A DNA stretch of 64,000 nt from Beijerinckiaceae bacterium. GTDB taxonomy: Bacteria; Pseudomonadota; Alphaproteobacteria; Rhizobiales; Beijerinckiaceae. The stretch's first letter is position 1, and every line of letters starts with the position of its first letter. The stretch lies in the NCBI GenBank assembly GCA_027532775.1, contig JAPZTO010000002.1, positions 434,001-498,000 on the forward strand. Reading direction: 5' to 3'. Below, in pieces: positions 52,478 through 61,857 of the stretch. The notes under the pieces are model-generated. The model was given only the letters and a program-made list of their open reading frames with translations, made no database searches and was not told the origin of the DNA. The position numbers were made by a program, and so were the translations under genes.

Positions 52478-54274
52478 TCACCCTGTCTTGGTGAGGTCCA
52501 TCTGCCCGTCGTTCCATTTTCGCGGCCGCTTGATGACCCTCGACGACATGATGGCACCCGTCTCGCGGCCGATCAGCGTGATCCGACGCTCGTGATAGGC
52601 CGCGAGGCCGGTGCGATGTCCAACACTGATCACCGTGGCATGCGCAAAAGCCTCGCTGATCAGCCGGAGCATTTCTTCCTGCCCGGCTTCATCCAGCGCC
52701 GAGGTGGCTTCGTCGAGGATCAGGATATCCGGCTGGGCCAGCAACACCCGGGCAAAGGCAAGACGTTGCCTTTCGCCGCCGGAGAGCACGCTGTCCCAAT
52801 GCTCGGCCTCGTCGAGACGACCGGCAACATCCCCCAGGCCGCATCGACGGAGCGCCTCGGCCAGCTCCGCGCTTGTGAAGTTATGCGACGGCATCGGGTA
52901 GGCCAGCACCTGCCGCAACGTGCCGATCGGGATATAGGCCTTCTGCGGCACGAAGGCGATGCGGGCGCCTTCCGGCAACCGGATCCGCCCGGCGCCCCAG
53001 GGCCAGAGCCCAGCCAGGGCTCGGATCAGGGTCGATTTTCCGGTCCCGCTGGCGCCGCTGAACAGGATCTTCTCGCCCTGCTCGATCCGGACGCTCGATT
53101 CCGCGATCACCGTCACGCCGGTCCGGTGCAGCACTTCGAGGTTTTCCAGCAGGATCGCCCGGCCGGGATGGGTGTCGATCCGGATGCCGGGGCCGGCCTG
53201 CGGCGGCGGGGCCATGTCGAGATCGCCCAGCGCGCCGAGCAGTTCATCCACACGGCGGACCGAAGCATACCATTCGGCGATCTTCACGAAATGGTCGACG
53301 AACCAGATCAGGGCCGCCTGCACCGCCGTGAACGCGGCAACGACCTGCATCACCGCGCCGAGGGTAAGTGCGCCCGAGAGGTATTTCGGGGTCACCAGCA
53401 GCACCGGCAGCAGCGGAAAGAGCGCGCCGTTGGTGTTCAGCACAAGGCCGACAATGCCCTGCTGGCGGATGATCGAGAACCAGGCCGAACGCACATCGTC
53501 GAACCGGGTGCGGATCGTCGCCCGTTCGCCCGGATCACCGCGCATCAGGGCGACACTCTCGGCATTCTCGCGCAGACGCGTCATGTCCGCCCGGAACCGG
53601 GCCTCGCGCTCGTTCTTGAAGGCGACGCGGTCAATCAGCGGGCGTCCGACCCAGGTGATGAGCGCCGTGACGATGGCTGCGTAGAGCACGGCCGCCACAG
53701 CCATATAGGCCGGGATGGTAATGCTCGTGCTGCCGATCTTGAAACTGTAGGAGCCCGCGACCTGCCAGAGGATCGCCGCGAAGGTAATGGCCGAGAAGAC
53801 CGCCCCGAGGAAACCGAGCACGAAATCCACCAGCTGGTCGATGGCAAGACGGACATCCTCGGCGATCCGGTATTCCGGCGCGCCCTGATCCACCAAAGTG
53901 AATTGCAGGCGGTAATAGCGCTGGCGGTCGATCCAGCGGGCGAGCAGGAATTCGGTCAGCCATTCGCGCCAGCGCAACTGGAGCGACATGCGTGAAAGGA
54001 CCTGCCCGGTCATCACCGCCGTGTACCAGAGGATGAAGAGCGGCAGCATCCACATCGCACCGATGAGGGCCGGCCAGTTCTTGTTCTCCAGAGCGTCGAA
54101 GAAGGTGCGGTGCCACGAATTCATGGCCACCTGGGCACCGAGTGTCAGCAGCACGAGGGCGACAAGACCGAGGCTGAGGCCCCAGGCAAGAGGCGCGGTG
54201 CGGCCTTTCCAGAACCCCCGGCACAGCGTGAGGAACCGCTCGGGCGGCTTCGTCTCGAACTGCGCGCCGGCCAT
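52478..54274 (-). CDS. ABC transporter ATPase/permease fusion (SbmA/YddA, ABC_membrane_2 type)
   Basis: A 598-residue half-size ABC transporter. The first 330 residues are a membrane domain of the SbmA/BacA/ABCD type (SWHRTFFDALENKNWPALIGAM, WREWLTEFLLARWIDRQRYYRLQF, NPEYRIAEDV-like segment DQGAPEYRIAEDVRLAIDQLVDF). The rest is an ATPase with Walker A GASGTGKSTLIRALAGLW (about 425-432), signature LSGGERQRLAFARVLLAQP and Walker B ILILDEATSALD. YddA-like members are poorly understood. It stands between the uncharacterised operon and the phosphonate genes on the minus strand, and could be an independent transcription unit. Confidence 0.87.
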   Translation of the reverse strand: MAGAQFETKPPERFLTLCRGFWKGRTAPLAWGLSLGLVALVLLTLGAQVAMNSWHRTFFDALENKNWPALIGAMWMLPLFILWYTAVMTGQVLSRMSLQLRWREWLTEFLLARWIDRQRYYRLQFTLVDQGAPEYRIAEDVRLAIDQLVDFVLGFLGAVFSAITFAAILWQVAGSYSFKIGSTSITIPAYMAVAAVLYAAIVTALITWVGRPLIDRVAFKNEREARFRADMTRLRENAESVALMRGDPGERATIRTRFDDVRSAWFSIIRQQGIVGLVLNTNGALFPLLPVLLVTPKYLSGALTLGAVMQVVAAFTAVQAALIWFVDHFVKIAEWYASVRRVDELLGALGDLDMAPPPQAGPGIRIDTHPGRAILLENLEVLHRTGVTVIAESSVRIEQGEKILFSGASGTGKSTLIRALAGLWPWGAGRIRLPEGARIAFVPQKAYIPIGTLRQVLAYPMPSHNFTSAELAEALRRCGLGDVAGRLDEAEHWDSVLSGGERQRLAFARVLLAQPDILILDEATSALDEAGQEEMLRLISEAFAHATVISVGHRTGLAAYHERRITLIGRETGAIMSSRVIKRPRKWNDGQMDLTKTG

Positions 54275-54447
54275 CAGGAAGAGCTCCTGTATGCCGGCCC
54301 GGCCCGATGTCGCGCATGGCGCTTCATCGACATGCCCCCCTTGGTGCCCTGTTTCACGATGCCCCCCAGCATCTACGCGTGACTATCGCTGAGGCTAATG
54401 CAACGGCGGATGAACAATCAACCGTGCAGAACGGGAACCCTCGCCGT

Positions 54448-54482
54448 CTTGCCGGTCAATGTCGCCACACATGATCGGCAAG
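54448..54482 (-). terminator. Hairpin after the hexapeptide transferase gene
   Basis: An eleven-base stem with one G-U pair (CTTGCCGGTCA with TGATCGGCAAG, loop of 13 bases) begins ten bases after the stop codon of the transferase on the minus strand. No U-tract follows, so termination strength is doubtful. It is otherwise the only structure in the 217-base gap 54275-54491. Confidence 0.5.
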
Positions 54483-54491
54483 GGGCCGTGA

Positions 54492-55121
54492 TCAGGCTGC
54501 TTTCCGTTCGTAGCGATCGAGAAAGGCCTCGACTGGCAGGTTCCGGAAATCCTCCAGCGCCCCGCGCAGGGCGGCATGGTCCCAGTCCCACCAGGCGAGG
54601 CGATGCAGGCGCTCGCTGATCGCTTCCGGAAAGCGACGGCGGATGATGCGGGCGGGGTTGCCGGCCACGATGGTGTAATCAGGGACATCCTTCGTGACGA
54701 CCGCGCCGCCGGCCACGACGGCGCCGGTCCCGATGGAGCGGCCTGCGAGGATGATCGCGCCATGGCCGATCCAGACATCGTGCCCGATCGTCACCGCATG
54801 GCTGCGGCGCCAGTCGAAGAAGGCGGCTTCATCCTCGGCATCGTCGAAATAGGCCGAGGCGCGATAAGTGAAATGCGCCTGCGTGGCGCGATGCATGGGG
54901 TGATTGCCGGGATTGATGCGGGTATGGGCGGCGATCGAGCAGAATTTCCCGATCGTCGTATAAATGACATTCGAGTCGTTCACGACGTAGGAATAGTCGC
55001 CCATGCTGGATTCGACGAAGCTGGTCCTGGCGCCGATTTCCGTGTAACGCCCGAGGGTTGCCTGCCGGACATTTGCGGTGGGATCAATCAGCGGCTCCAG
55101 CCCGAGTTTCTTGCCTGCCAT
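54492..55121 (-). CDS. Hexapeptide-repeat transferase of phosphonate loci (TIGR03308-like)
   Basis: A 209-residue left-handed beta-helix acyltransferase (DapH/GlmU-like). The hexapeptide region (about 20-150) includes [46 protein letters not shown], and [52 protein letters not shown], with the [11 protein letters not shown] end-cap. Genes of this kind recur beside C-P lyase operons, where they may acylate aminoalkylphosphonates, an inference. GAGGAGG precedes the ATG at 55121. Its start codon overlaps that of divergent phnN (CATG). Confidence 0.87.
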   Translation of the reverse strand: MAGKKLGLEPLIDPTANVRQATLGRYTEIGARTSFVESSMGDYSYVVNDSNVIYTTIGKFCSIAAHTRINPGNHPMHRATQAHFTYRASAYFDDAEDEAAFFDWRRSHAVTIGHDVWIGHGAIILAGRSIGTGAVVAGGAVVTKDVPDYTIVAGNPARIIRRRFPEAISERLHRLAWWDWDHAALRGALEDFRNLPVEAFLDRYERKAA

Positions 55122-55692
55122 GTCAGCCTCCTCTTCCTTGCCGTCGGGTTGTGTCCTTGCCGTGGTTGGGCCTTCCGGCGTGGGCAAGGATACGTTGATG
55201 GATGCCGCCCGTGCCGCTCTGGCCATCGAGCCGCGCTTCGGGTTCGTGACGCGGGTGATCACCCGACCGCGCGAAGCCGGCGGCGAAGCGCATGTTCCGA
55301 TGACGGAAGCGGAATTTGCCGAAGCGCGCGCAAAGGGCGCCTTCGCGCTGCACTGGCATGCCCATGGGCTGGATTACGGCATTCCCGCCGGCGTGCTGGA
55401 CGAGGTCGCGGCGGGTCGCGTCATGATCGTCAACCTGTCGCGACGCGAGATCCCGGTGGCTGAACAGGTCTTTCAGAGGCTGGCTGTGATCGAGATCACC
55501 GCGCCGCCGGCGATCCTTGCGCAAAGGCTGGCCGCGCGCGGCCGGGAGAGCGCGGCGGAAATCGAAGCCCGGCTCGCCCGCGAGGCGCCGCTGGTCGTGA
55601 CGCGGGCCCGACATCTGAGGCTGGCGAATGACCGGCCGCTCGCCGATGTTGCCGAGTCCTTCATTGCCTTGATCCGGGCGCAGGCGGACTGA
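55120..55692 (+). CDS. phnN: Ribose 1,5-bisphosphate phosphokinase
   Basis: Phosphorylates ribose 1,5-bisphosphate to PRPP, the final salvage step of the C-P lyase pathway. The 190-residue guanylate kinase-like protein has the phosphate loop [12 protein letters not shown] (about 14-25), then [38 protein letters not shown] and [19 protein letters not shown]. It is the only phn gene here on the plus strand, lying between the transferase and the DUF1045 gene, and converges on the latter. The ATG at 55120 shares two bases with the start codon of the divergent gene; no good ribosome site is visible upstream. Confidence 0.92.
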   Translation: MSASSSLPSGCVLAVVGPSGVGKDTLMDAARAALAIEPRFGFVTRVITRPREAGGEAHVPMTEAEFAEARAKGAFALHWHAHGLDYGIPAGVLDEVAAGRVMIVNLSRREIPVAEQVFQRLAVIEITAPPAILAQRLAARGRESAAEIEARLAREAPLVVTRARHLRLANDRPLADVAESFIALIRAQAD

Positions 55693-55715
55693 CCGGAAGC
55701 CGCCGTGCATTGCGC

Positions 55716-56417
55716 TCAGCCGGCGAAGGGGAAGCGTTGCAGGATGCGGAACGGCACCGAGCGGCTGTCCTGCCGGAAGATCGTGACATTGTCGATCAGC
55801 ACCGGCCTCGATGGAACCCGCCGGTAGGCTTCCTCCAGCGCCGAGGCGATCTCCGCCTGCCGCTCCGGCGCGATCGGGCCGGTCAGCGTCATGTGGAACC
55901 AGAAATCCGCATCGACATAGTGGTAGCCCCAGCAATCGAGGTTCTCGATCTGGCGGGGCGTCAGCTTGCCGGCGAGACGGCGTGCGCGCTCGGCCTCGGT
56001 CAGAGGCGCGCGGAAAGGATCGAAGGCGCGGACAATCTCGAAAGCGAGCGCATTCAGTGCCGTGACATCGCCTTCCGGCCGGAGCGCAAAATTGTTCCCG
56101 AGCCATTCCAGCGCCAGCCCGTCCAGCCGGACGGACCGGGCGGTTGCGGCATAACGCGCAGCGAAGTCCAGCAAGGCACCCTCGCCGTCCGGATCTGCCA
56201 GCGTGATCGGCGCCTTCAGGGTGGCATGGAACCCGTAGCGGCGCGGATGCCAATCCGCATTGAGGATCGCATTGACCTCCGCCATGACCGGCGGGTCAAA
56301 CGGCATGTCGAGGCCGCTCCAGGCATCATAGCCGATGATCCCGGTGCCGAACCGGCTCAGAGCCGAGCCAGCATCCGGTGCGAAATAGACGGCGTAACGC
56401 GGGGCTTCGTTCGACAT
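55716..56417 (-). CDS. DUF1045 phosphonate-operon protein (2H phosphoesterase-like)
   Basis: A 233-residue protein of the DUF1045 family found almost always with phn genes. It begins APRYAVYFAPDAGSALSRFGTGIIGYDAW and has PRRYGFHATLKAPITLAD (first His-x-Thr) and DFWFHMTLTGPIAPER (second His-x-Thr), the paired motif of 2H phosphoesterases. A cyclic phosphodiesterase-type role in phosphonate or ribosyl-phosphate handling is likely but unproven. It lies seven bases after the phnM stop. Confidence 0.88.
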   Translation of the reverse strand: MSNEAPRYAVYFAPDAGSALSRFGTGIIGYDAWSGLDMPFDPPVMAEVNAILNADWHPRRYGFHATLKAPITLADPDGEGALLDFAARYAATARSVRLDGLALEWLGNNFALRPEGDVTALNALAFEIVRAFDPFRAPLTEAERARRLAGKLTPRQIENLDCWGYHYVDADFWFHMTLTGPIAPERQAEIASALEEAYRRVPSRPVLIDNVTIFRQDSRSVPFRILQRFPFAG

Positions 56418-56424
56418 GGCCGGT

Positions 56425-57564
56425 TCAGAAGGCGCGCTGTCCGTTCGACCAGACGGCCTTGATGACCGGCGTATCCGCCACCACGGCAAAGCGGAGGAGA
56501 TCGCCGCGCAGGCCAGCATGGAGATGGCCGCGATCCTTCAGGCCGAGAATGTCGGAGACTTTCCACGTGACCATGCCCATCGCCTCCGGCAGGGCGATAC
56601 CGCTGGCCGTATTGAGCTTCAGCACAGCCTGCAGCAGGCTCGAGGGCACATAATCCGAGGAGAGCCCGTCGAGGATGCCTCTCTCCGCCAGTTCCGAGAC
56701 CGAGACGCCGCCGGAATGCGAACCGCCGCGCACGACGTTCGGCGCGCCGGCCACGGTGGCCAGGCCCTTCGCCTTGGCGGCGGCGGCGGCCTCGACCGTG
56801 GTCGGGAACTCCGAGATCACCGCCCCGGAGGCCACGCCGGCCTCGACATGATCGAGGGTGGTGTCGTCATGGGTGGCGATCGGGATGTTGCGCTGCTGGA
56901 ACATCTCCACCACGGCCTGCCAGTTCGTCGGCACATTCGCCGCCTCGCGGGCCCGCTCGACGAGATCGGTCTCGAATTCCTCGGCGCTCTTGCCGCTGCC
57001 AAGCGAATAGGTGCGCAGATGCTCGATATTCCGCCACTGGCGCTGGCCGGGCGTGTGATCCATCAGCGAGACGAGCCGGACCAGTGGGTTATCGGCATAA
57101 GGCTCGATATCGGCGAGCAGATCCGGGCTCGTCAACTCGCAGCGCATATGGATGTGGTGGTCGATTCGGAAGACGCCGAGCGCCTTGCCCTTTTCCAGCG
57201 CGTCCATCACGTCGCGGAAAATGTCCTTCCGGTAATCCTTTGACGAGAAGGGCGTGCCGGCACAGACCGCGTCATAGACAGTGGTCACCCCGGCTGCCGC
57301 CATCTGGGCATCATGGACGAGCGCCGCGGCGAGGCCGTTCGGCCAGAACACCTTCGGCCGGGGCATGAAGTGCTTTTCCATGTTGTCGGTATGCATTTCG
57401 ACGAGGCCAGGCGCGACATAATCGCCGCCGATATCCTCGGCGCCGGGCGCGGCGCTCAGGCCCTGGTCGACGGCCCTGATGCCATCGGCATCGAACACGA
57501 TCGTACCGGTGACAACCTCGTTCTCGAGGATCAGGCGGGCATTGGTCAGGATGGTTTCGCTCAC
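56425..57564 (-). CDS. phnM: Alpha-D-ribose 1-methylphosphonate 5-triphosphate diphosphatase
   Basis: Removes pyrophosphate from ribosyl phosphonate triphosphate to give the 5-phosphate that PhnJ cleaves. The 379-residue amidohydrolase-fold protein contains DYVAPGLVEMHTDNMEKHFMPRPKVFWP (metal-binding His), YDAVCAGTPFS, FRIDHHIHMRCELTS, MDHTPGQRQWRN and ATHDDTTLDHVEAG, all PhnM blocks. It starts with GTG at 57564, with AAGGAG upstream. It is downstream of phnL in the minus-strand C-P lyase operon. Confidence 0.94.
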   Translation of the reverse strand: MSETILTNARLILENEVVTGTIVFDADGIRAVDQGLSAAPGAEDIGGDYVAPGLVEMHTDNMEKHFMPRPKVFWPNGLAAALVHDAQMAAAGVTTVYDAVCAGTPFSSKDYRKDIFRDVMDALEKGKALGVFRIDHHIHMRCELTSPDLLADIEPYADNPLVRLVSLMDHTPGQRQWRNIEHLRTYSLGSGKSAEEFETDLVERAREAANVPTNWQAVVEMFQQRNIPIATHDDTTLDHVEAGVASGAVISEFPTTVEAAAAAKAKGLATVAGAPNVVRGGSHSGGVSVSELAERGILDGLSSDYVPSSLLQAVLKLNTASGIALPEAMGMVTWKVSDILGLKDRGHLHAGLRGDLLRFAVVADTPVIKAVWSNGQRAF

Positions 57565-57588
57565 GGGCGAGGCTCCTTGATCGTCGGT

Positions 57589-58347
57589 TCAGGCCGCGTC
57601 GGCGGCCGCACGGAAATGGGTAATGTCGAGCCAGCGTGTGGCTACGCGCTCGCGGACGGATTCGTCATGGAAGATACCGACAATTGCCGAGCCGCGCGAA
57701 CGGGCTTCGGCGATCAGGTCGACCACGACATCGCGGTTGCGCGCATCAAGCGAGGCGGTCGGCTCGTCGATCAGCATCACCGGTGAAGGATCGACGAAGG
57801 ACCGGGCGATGTTCACGCGCTGCTGCTCGCCACCTGAAAAGGTGGCGGGAGCCAGCGCCCACAGCCGTTCCGGGAGGTTAAGCCGGGCCAGCATGGCCCC
57901 GGCCCGCTCGGTGGCTTCGGCCGGATCGACGCCTCGGGCTAGAAGCGGATCGCGAACGATATCGAGCGCGGAAACGCGAGGAATGACCCGCAGGAATTGC
58001 GAGACGAAGCCGAGCGTCCGCCGTCGCACTTCGAGGATCGTGCGTGGCAGCGCGGAGGCGATATCCACCATTGACCCGTCATGGCGGATCTCGATCCGGC
58101 CGCTGCTCGGCAAGTAATTGCCGTAGAGGATGCGCAGCAGGCTCGATTTGCCGGCGCCGGAGGCTCCCGCAAGCACTAGCACTTCCCCGGCGCGGACCGA
58201 GAAATTCACGTCCCGGAACACGGGAAGGCGAACACTGCCCTGATTGTGCAGCGTGAAAGACTTCGAAACCGCTTCGACGCGGATCATTTCGGGCTGGTCA
58301 CTCATCGGCATTCCGGTGTCGTTGTCAGGTTTGGGTGACAGGGCCAT
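57589..58347 (-). CDS. phnL: C-P lyase operon ATP-binding protein PhnL
   Basis: A 252-residue ABC-type ATPase that with PhnI, G and H makes ribosyl phosphonate triphosphate in the C-P lyase system. Walker A GASGAGKSSLLRILYGNYLP (about 60-67), FVSQFLRVIPRVSALDIV, signature FSGGEQQRVNIARSFV and Walker B VMLIDEPTASLD are clear. The start could also be at 58311 or 58305, which removes a few N-terminal residues; I keep 58347, four bases after the phnK stop. Confidence 0.93.
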   Translation of the reverse strand: MALSPKPDNDTGMPMSDQPEMIRVEAVSKSFTLHNQGSVRLPVFRDVNFSVRAGEVLVLAGASGAGKSSLLRILYGNYLPSSGRIEIRHDGSMVDIASALPRTILEVRRRTLGFVSQFLRVIPRVSALDIVRDPLLARGVDPAEATERAGAMLARLNLPERLWALAPATFSGGEQQRVNIARSFVDPSPVMLIDEPTASLDARNRDVVVDLIAEARSRGSAIVGIFHDESVRERVATRWLDITHFRAAADAA

Positions 58348-58351
58348 GACA

Positions 58352-59164
58352 TCACACCGCCAGGACGGCCGAGGTCAGCAACTGGGTATAAGCGTGCTGG
58401 GGATCGTCGAGGACCTGATCGGTCAGGCCCGCTTCGACGACGCGGCCGTCCTTCATCACCATCAGGCGGTCCGTGAGCAGCCGGGCCACCGCCAGGTCAT
58501 GCGTGACGATGATCGCGGCGAGGCCGAGATCGCGCACCAGCACGCGCAGCAGGTCGAGCAGTCGGGCCTGCACCGAGACATCGAGCCCGCCGGTCGGCTC
58601 GTCCATGAAGACGAGGCGCGGGTTGGAAACGAGAACGCGGGCAATCTGCAGGCGCTGCTGCATGCCACCGGAAAACTGGCGCGGCCGGTCATCGATGCGC
58701 GCGGCCTCGATTTCCACCCGGGTCAGCCACTCGGTAGCCGCCTCGCGGATCCGTCCGTAATGGCGGTCGCCGCGATCCATCAGCCTTTCGCCGACATTGC
58801 CGCCGGCAGAGACATCCATCCGCAGGCCATCGCGCGGGTTCTGGTGCACGATGCCCCAGGCTGTGCGCATCAGGTGGCGGCGATCCTGTTCCGGCAGATC
58901 GAAGATCTCGAGGAAATCCGCGCCGGGCGTTGCCTCGAACAGCACCTCGCCGGCATCCGGCCGGTCGATGCCGGAGAGGCAGCGCAGCAGGGTGGACTTG
59001 CCCGAACCGGATTCGCCCACAATGCCGAGCACCTCTCCGGGCCAGAGATCGAAGGAGACCTCCGCGCAGCCGATCCGTTCGCCATAGAAGCGCGAGACCG
59101 AGCGGGCGCTGAGGATCGGCCGGAGGGTGCCCTGCAGGGCGGTGGGGGATACCAGCGCATTCAT
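58352..59164 (-). CDS. phnK: C-P lyase operon ATP-binding protein PhnK
   Basis: A 270-residue ABC ATPase that binds the core complex PhnGHIJ. It has Walker A GESGSGKS (about 50-57), YGRIREAATEWLTRVEIEAARIDDRPRQFSGGMQQRLQIARVL with the signature, and VFMDEPTGGLDVSVQARLLDLL. Its start overlaps the phnJ stop by four bases. Confidence 0.94.
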   Translation of the reverse strand: MNALVSPTALQGTLRPILSARSVSRFYGERIGCAEVSFDLWPGEVLGIVGESGSGKSTLLRCLSGIDRPDAGEVLFEATPGADFLEIFDLPEQDRRHLMRTAWGIVHQNPRDGLRMDVSAGGNVGERLMDRGDRHYGRIREAATEWLTRVEIEAARIDDRPRQFSGGMQQRLQIARVLVSNPRLVFMDEPTGGLDVSVQARLLDLLRVLVRDLGLAAIIVTHDLAVARLLTDRLMVMKDGRVVEAGLTDQVLDDPQHAYTQLLTSAVLAV

Positions 59165-60090
59165 GGCCGGGGCTCCTTGGCAGGCGTCGGGGTAGCGGCA
59201 AGCACGCTCGCCGCCTGATGGCCGAGCATCGGGCCGGCATGGCCTTCGGCACGGCGCGTCTCGCAGTAATGGCTGTCCGAGCAGACGAACATCCGCCCGC
59301 CGGCATCGTCGATCACCACCTCGTCGAGATAGCTGTCGCGGGCGCCGCAGAGGCCGCAGGGCTGTTTCCAGCTCTGGATGCGGAACGGATGATCCTCGAA
59401 ATCGAGGCTCACGACCCGGGTATGCGGCGGGATGGCGTAGATCCGCTTCTCGCGGCCGGCGCCGAACAATTGCAGGCAGGGCGACATATCCATCTTCGGA
59501 TTGTCGAATTTCGGGATGGGCGACGGCGCCATGATATGCCGGCCATTGACGCGGACCGGATAATCATAGGTTGTCGTGACCTCGCCGAACCGGGCGATGT
59601 TTTCATAGAGACGGACCTGCATCAGCCCGTATTCGGCAAAGCCATGCATTTTCCGCGTTTCGAGTTCGCGCGGCTCGAGTTTGCGCAGGGGTTCGGGCAT
59701 CGGCACCTGATAGACGAGAATCTGTCCGGCCTGCATCGGCGCTTCCGGAATGCGGTGGCGGGTCTGGATGATCGTCGCCTCGTGGGTTGCTTCGGTTGTC
59801 CTGACCGAAGCTGTCCGCTCGAAGAACCGGCGGATCGAGACGGCATTCGTCGTGTCGTCGGCGCCCTGATCGATCACCTTGAGCGTGTCGGAGGGCCCGA
59901 TCACCGCGGCGGTGATCTGGATGCCGCCGGTGCCCCAGCCGCGCGCCAGCGGCATCTCACGGCTGCCGAACGGCACCTGATAGCCGGGAATGGCAACAGC
60001 CTTGAGCAGCGCGCGACGGATCATCCGCTTCGTCTGTTCGTCGAGATAGGCATAGTTGTAGGGGGTGCCCCCTTGCGCGGCGAAGCTCAT
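59161..60090 (-). CDS. phnJ: Alpha-D-ribose 1-methylphosphonate 5-phosphate C-P lyase
   Basis: Radical S-adenosylmethionine enzyme that breaks the carbon-phosphorus bond. The 309-residue protein holds the PhnJ-specific cluster motif C-x2-C-x21-C-x5-C: CGLC near 244, then Cys 22 positions later and Cys after SDSHY, exactly the published spacing for PhnJ. NYAYLDEQTKRMIRRALLKAVAIPGYQVPFGSREMP at the N-terminus is family-typical. It overlaps phnI and phnK by four bases each. Confidence 0.96.
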   Translation of the reverse strand: MSFAAQGGTPYNYAYLDEQTKRMIRRALLKAVAIPGYQVPFGSREMPLARGWGTGGIQITAAVIGPSDTLKVIDQGADDTTNAVSIRRFFERTASVRTTEATHEATIIQTRHRIPEAPMQAGQILVYQVPMPEPLRKLEPRELETRKMHGFAEYGLMQVRLYENIARFGEVTTTYDYPVRVNGRHIMAPSPIPKFDNPKMDMSPCLQLFGAGREKRIYAIPPHTRVVSLDFEDHPFRIQSWKQPCGLCGARDSYLDEVVIDDAGGRMFVCSDSHYCETRRAEGHAGPMLGHQAASVLAATPTPAKEPRP

Positions 60091-61199
60091 TCCGCAGCCT
60101 CCTGAATCGGGGTTCCTTCCGGCGCGAGGCGCGCCTCGCGTTCGGCACGGATGCGGCGGATCAGCTCCAGCTCGCCCTGGAAATCGACGTAATGCGGCAG
60201 TTTCAGATGCTCGACGAAACCGGCCGCCTCGACATTGTCGGAATGGTAGAGGACGAATTCATCCTGTTGGGCGGGGTAATCTGCCGCTTCGCCGAATTCC
60301 CGGGCCTTCAGGGCCCGGTCGACCAACGCCATGGACATGGCCTTGCGTTCAGAATGGCCAAAGGCGAGGCCGTAGCCCCGCGTGAATTGCGGCGGCACGT
60401 CTTTCGAGCCGGAGAACTGGTTGACCATCTGGCATTCCGTCAGCGTGATCTCGCCGAGATCGACCGCAAAGCCGAGTTCCTCCGGCACGAATTCGACGCT
60501 GACCTCCCCCATCCGGATCTCGCCGGCAAACGGGTGGTTGCCGCCGAAGCCGCGCTGGACCGAATAGCCGAGGCCGAGCAGGAACCCCTCGTCGCCACGC
60601 GCCATGGCCTGCAGCCGGACATCGCGATCCGCCGGGAAGGAAACCGGCTGCCGCGTGAGATCGAACGGGGCCGGATCGCCTTGCGGTGGCGTTTCAGGTT
60701 CCATCAGCCCTTCCGCACCGAGAATATCCGGTACGCGCGGCATGGTTTGCGCCAGCGTCGCTGCAGCCTGCGGCGCCTCCGGCCGGGACTCGCCGTCCAT
60801 CAGCGCGAAATCGAAGAGGCGATGGGTGTAGTCATAGGTCGGGCCGAGAACCTGCCCGCCCGGCAGGTCCTTGTAGGCAGCCGAGATGCGCCGCCGGATC
60901 GCCATGCGCGCAGTATCGACCGGCACGGACGAACCGAAGCGCGGCAAGGTGGTGCGGAAGGCGCGAATGAGGAAGGCGGCCTCGATCGCGTCACCCTGCG
61001 CCTGTTTCAGCGCGAGGGCGGCGAGATCCGGGTCATGGAGCGAGCCCTCGTTCATCACCCGCGCAACGGCAAGGCCGAGCTGTTCGCGGATCTGCGCGAC
61101 CTCGATTTCCGGGACAGCAGGATCGCCCCGCCTTGCCTCGGCGAGAAGATCGTGGGTTGCAAGGATGGCGGCTTCCCCGCCCTTGACGGCAACATACAT
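60087..61199 (-). CDS. phnI: C-P lyase core subunit PhnI
   Basis: A 370-residue subunit of the C-P lyase core complex. In the system it catalyses the nucleosidase-like exchange of adenine for phosphonate. It begins MYVAVKGGEAAILATHDLLAEARRGD and shows PEIEVAQIREQLGLAVARVMNEGSL, LPGGQVLGPTYDYTHRLFDFAL, SKDVPPQFTRGYGLAFGHSERKAMSMALVDRAL and EFVLYHSDNVEAAGFVEHLKLPHYVDFQGEL. The start at 61199 is the family start; the open frame extends further without family character. Confidence 0.95.
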   Translation of the reverse strand: MYVAVKGGEAAILATHDLLAEARRGDPAVPEIEVAQIREQLGLAVARVMNEGSLHDPDLAALALKQAQGDAIEAAFLIRAFRTTLPRFGSSVPVDTARMAIRRRISAAYKDLPGGQVLGPTYDYTHRLFDFALMDGESRPEAPQAAATLAQTMPRVPDILGAEGLMEPETPPQGDPAPFDLTRQPVSFPADRDVRLQAMARGDEGFLLGLGYSVQRGFGGNHPFAGEIRMGEVSVEFVPEELGFAVDLGEITLTECQMVNQFSGSKDVPPQFTRGYGLAFGHSERKAMSMALVDRALKAREFGEAADYPAQQDEFVLYHSDNVEAAGFVEHLKLPHYVDFQGELELIRRIRAEREARLAPEGTPIQEAAE

Positions 61200-61209
61200 G
61201 ATCGGTTCC

Positions 61210-61857
61210 TCAGGGGCGCGGGTCGGGCGCGGGCATGCGGGTCGTGCGCGGGAGGCCGAGGATCCGGCTGCCGGCGACCAGAACGATATCCACGCCAAGC
61301 GGATAGAGGCGGGTATTGCGGGCCCATTCGACCGCGAAGCCTGCTGGAAGGCCACGCGGCGCGATGCGGCGGGTGCCGGGAATGCCCGGGCCTTCGAGAT
61401 CAAGCGTTTCGCCGCCGGTCAGGTTGTCGATCTGGAGGATCAGGGTTGTCGACCGGTCGGGGTACAGCTCGTTGCCCGGGTTGAAGGCGTTCAGGCCCGG
61501 AAAGCTGTGGCCGGCCGTATTGATCGCGAAAGCCGCCTTGTCCGGTGTGGCGGAAGGTGCGCCGCAGTGGAAGCGGAGCCAGATGCCCGCCTCCCCGCTT
61601 TCGAGCGCTTCCGGCATCCAGACCGGCGTTTCATAATCGGCCAGCGTCAGCAGCAGGATCGCCGTCGCAGGCTGGAGGCCGGCGGGACAAGGCGCGAAAG
61701 GGCCGAGATCGTGGATCGTCCCCGGCTCCGAAAGGGCCGCGAGTATGCTTCGGAAGGCTGCCTGCGACTGGAAGACAGGATCGGAAAAGCCGATCCCCGG
61801 ATTGAACGGCGCTTCGGCCGGCCCGGCCTTCGGCAAACGTGCATTCTGCTCGTGCAT
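61210..61857 (-). CDS. phnH: C-P lyase core subunit PhnH
   Basis: A 215-residue core-complex subunit. FNPGIGFSDPVFQSQAAFRSILAALSEPGTIHDLG is the standard N-terminal block and LLTLADYETPVWMP follows. The C-terminal region ALPRGLPAGFAVEWARNTRLYPLGVDIVLV-like segment closes the fold. Its ATG at 61857 shares one base with the phnG stop. Confidence 0.93.
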   Translation of the reverse strand: MHEQNARLPKAGPAEAPFNPGIGFSDPVFQSQAAFRSILAALSEPGTIHDLGPFAPCPAGLQPATAILLLTLADYETPVWMPEALESGEAGIWLRFHCGAPSATPDKAAFAINTAGHSFPGLNAFNPGNELYPDRSTTLILQIDNLTGGETLDLEGPGIPGTRRIAPRGLPAGFAVEWARNTRLYPLGVDIVLVAGSRILGLPRTTRMPAPDPRP

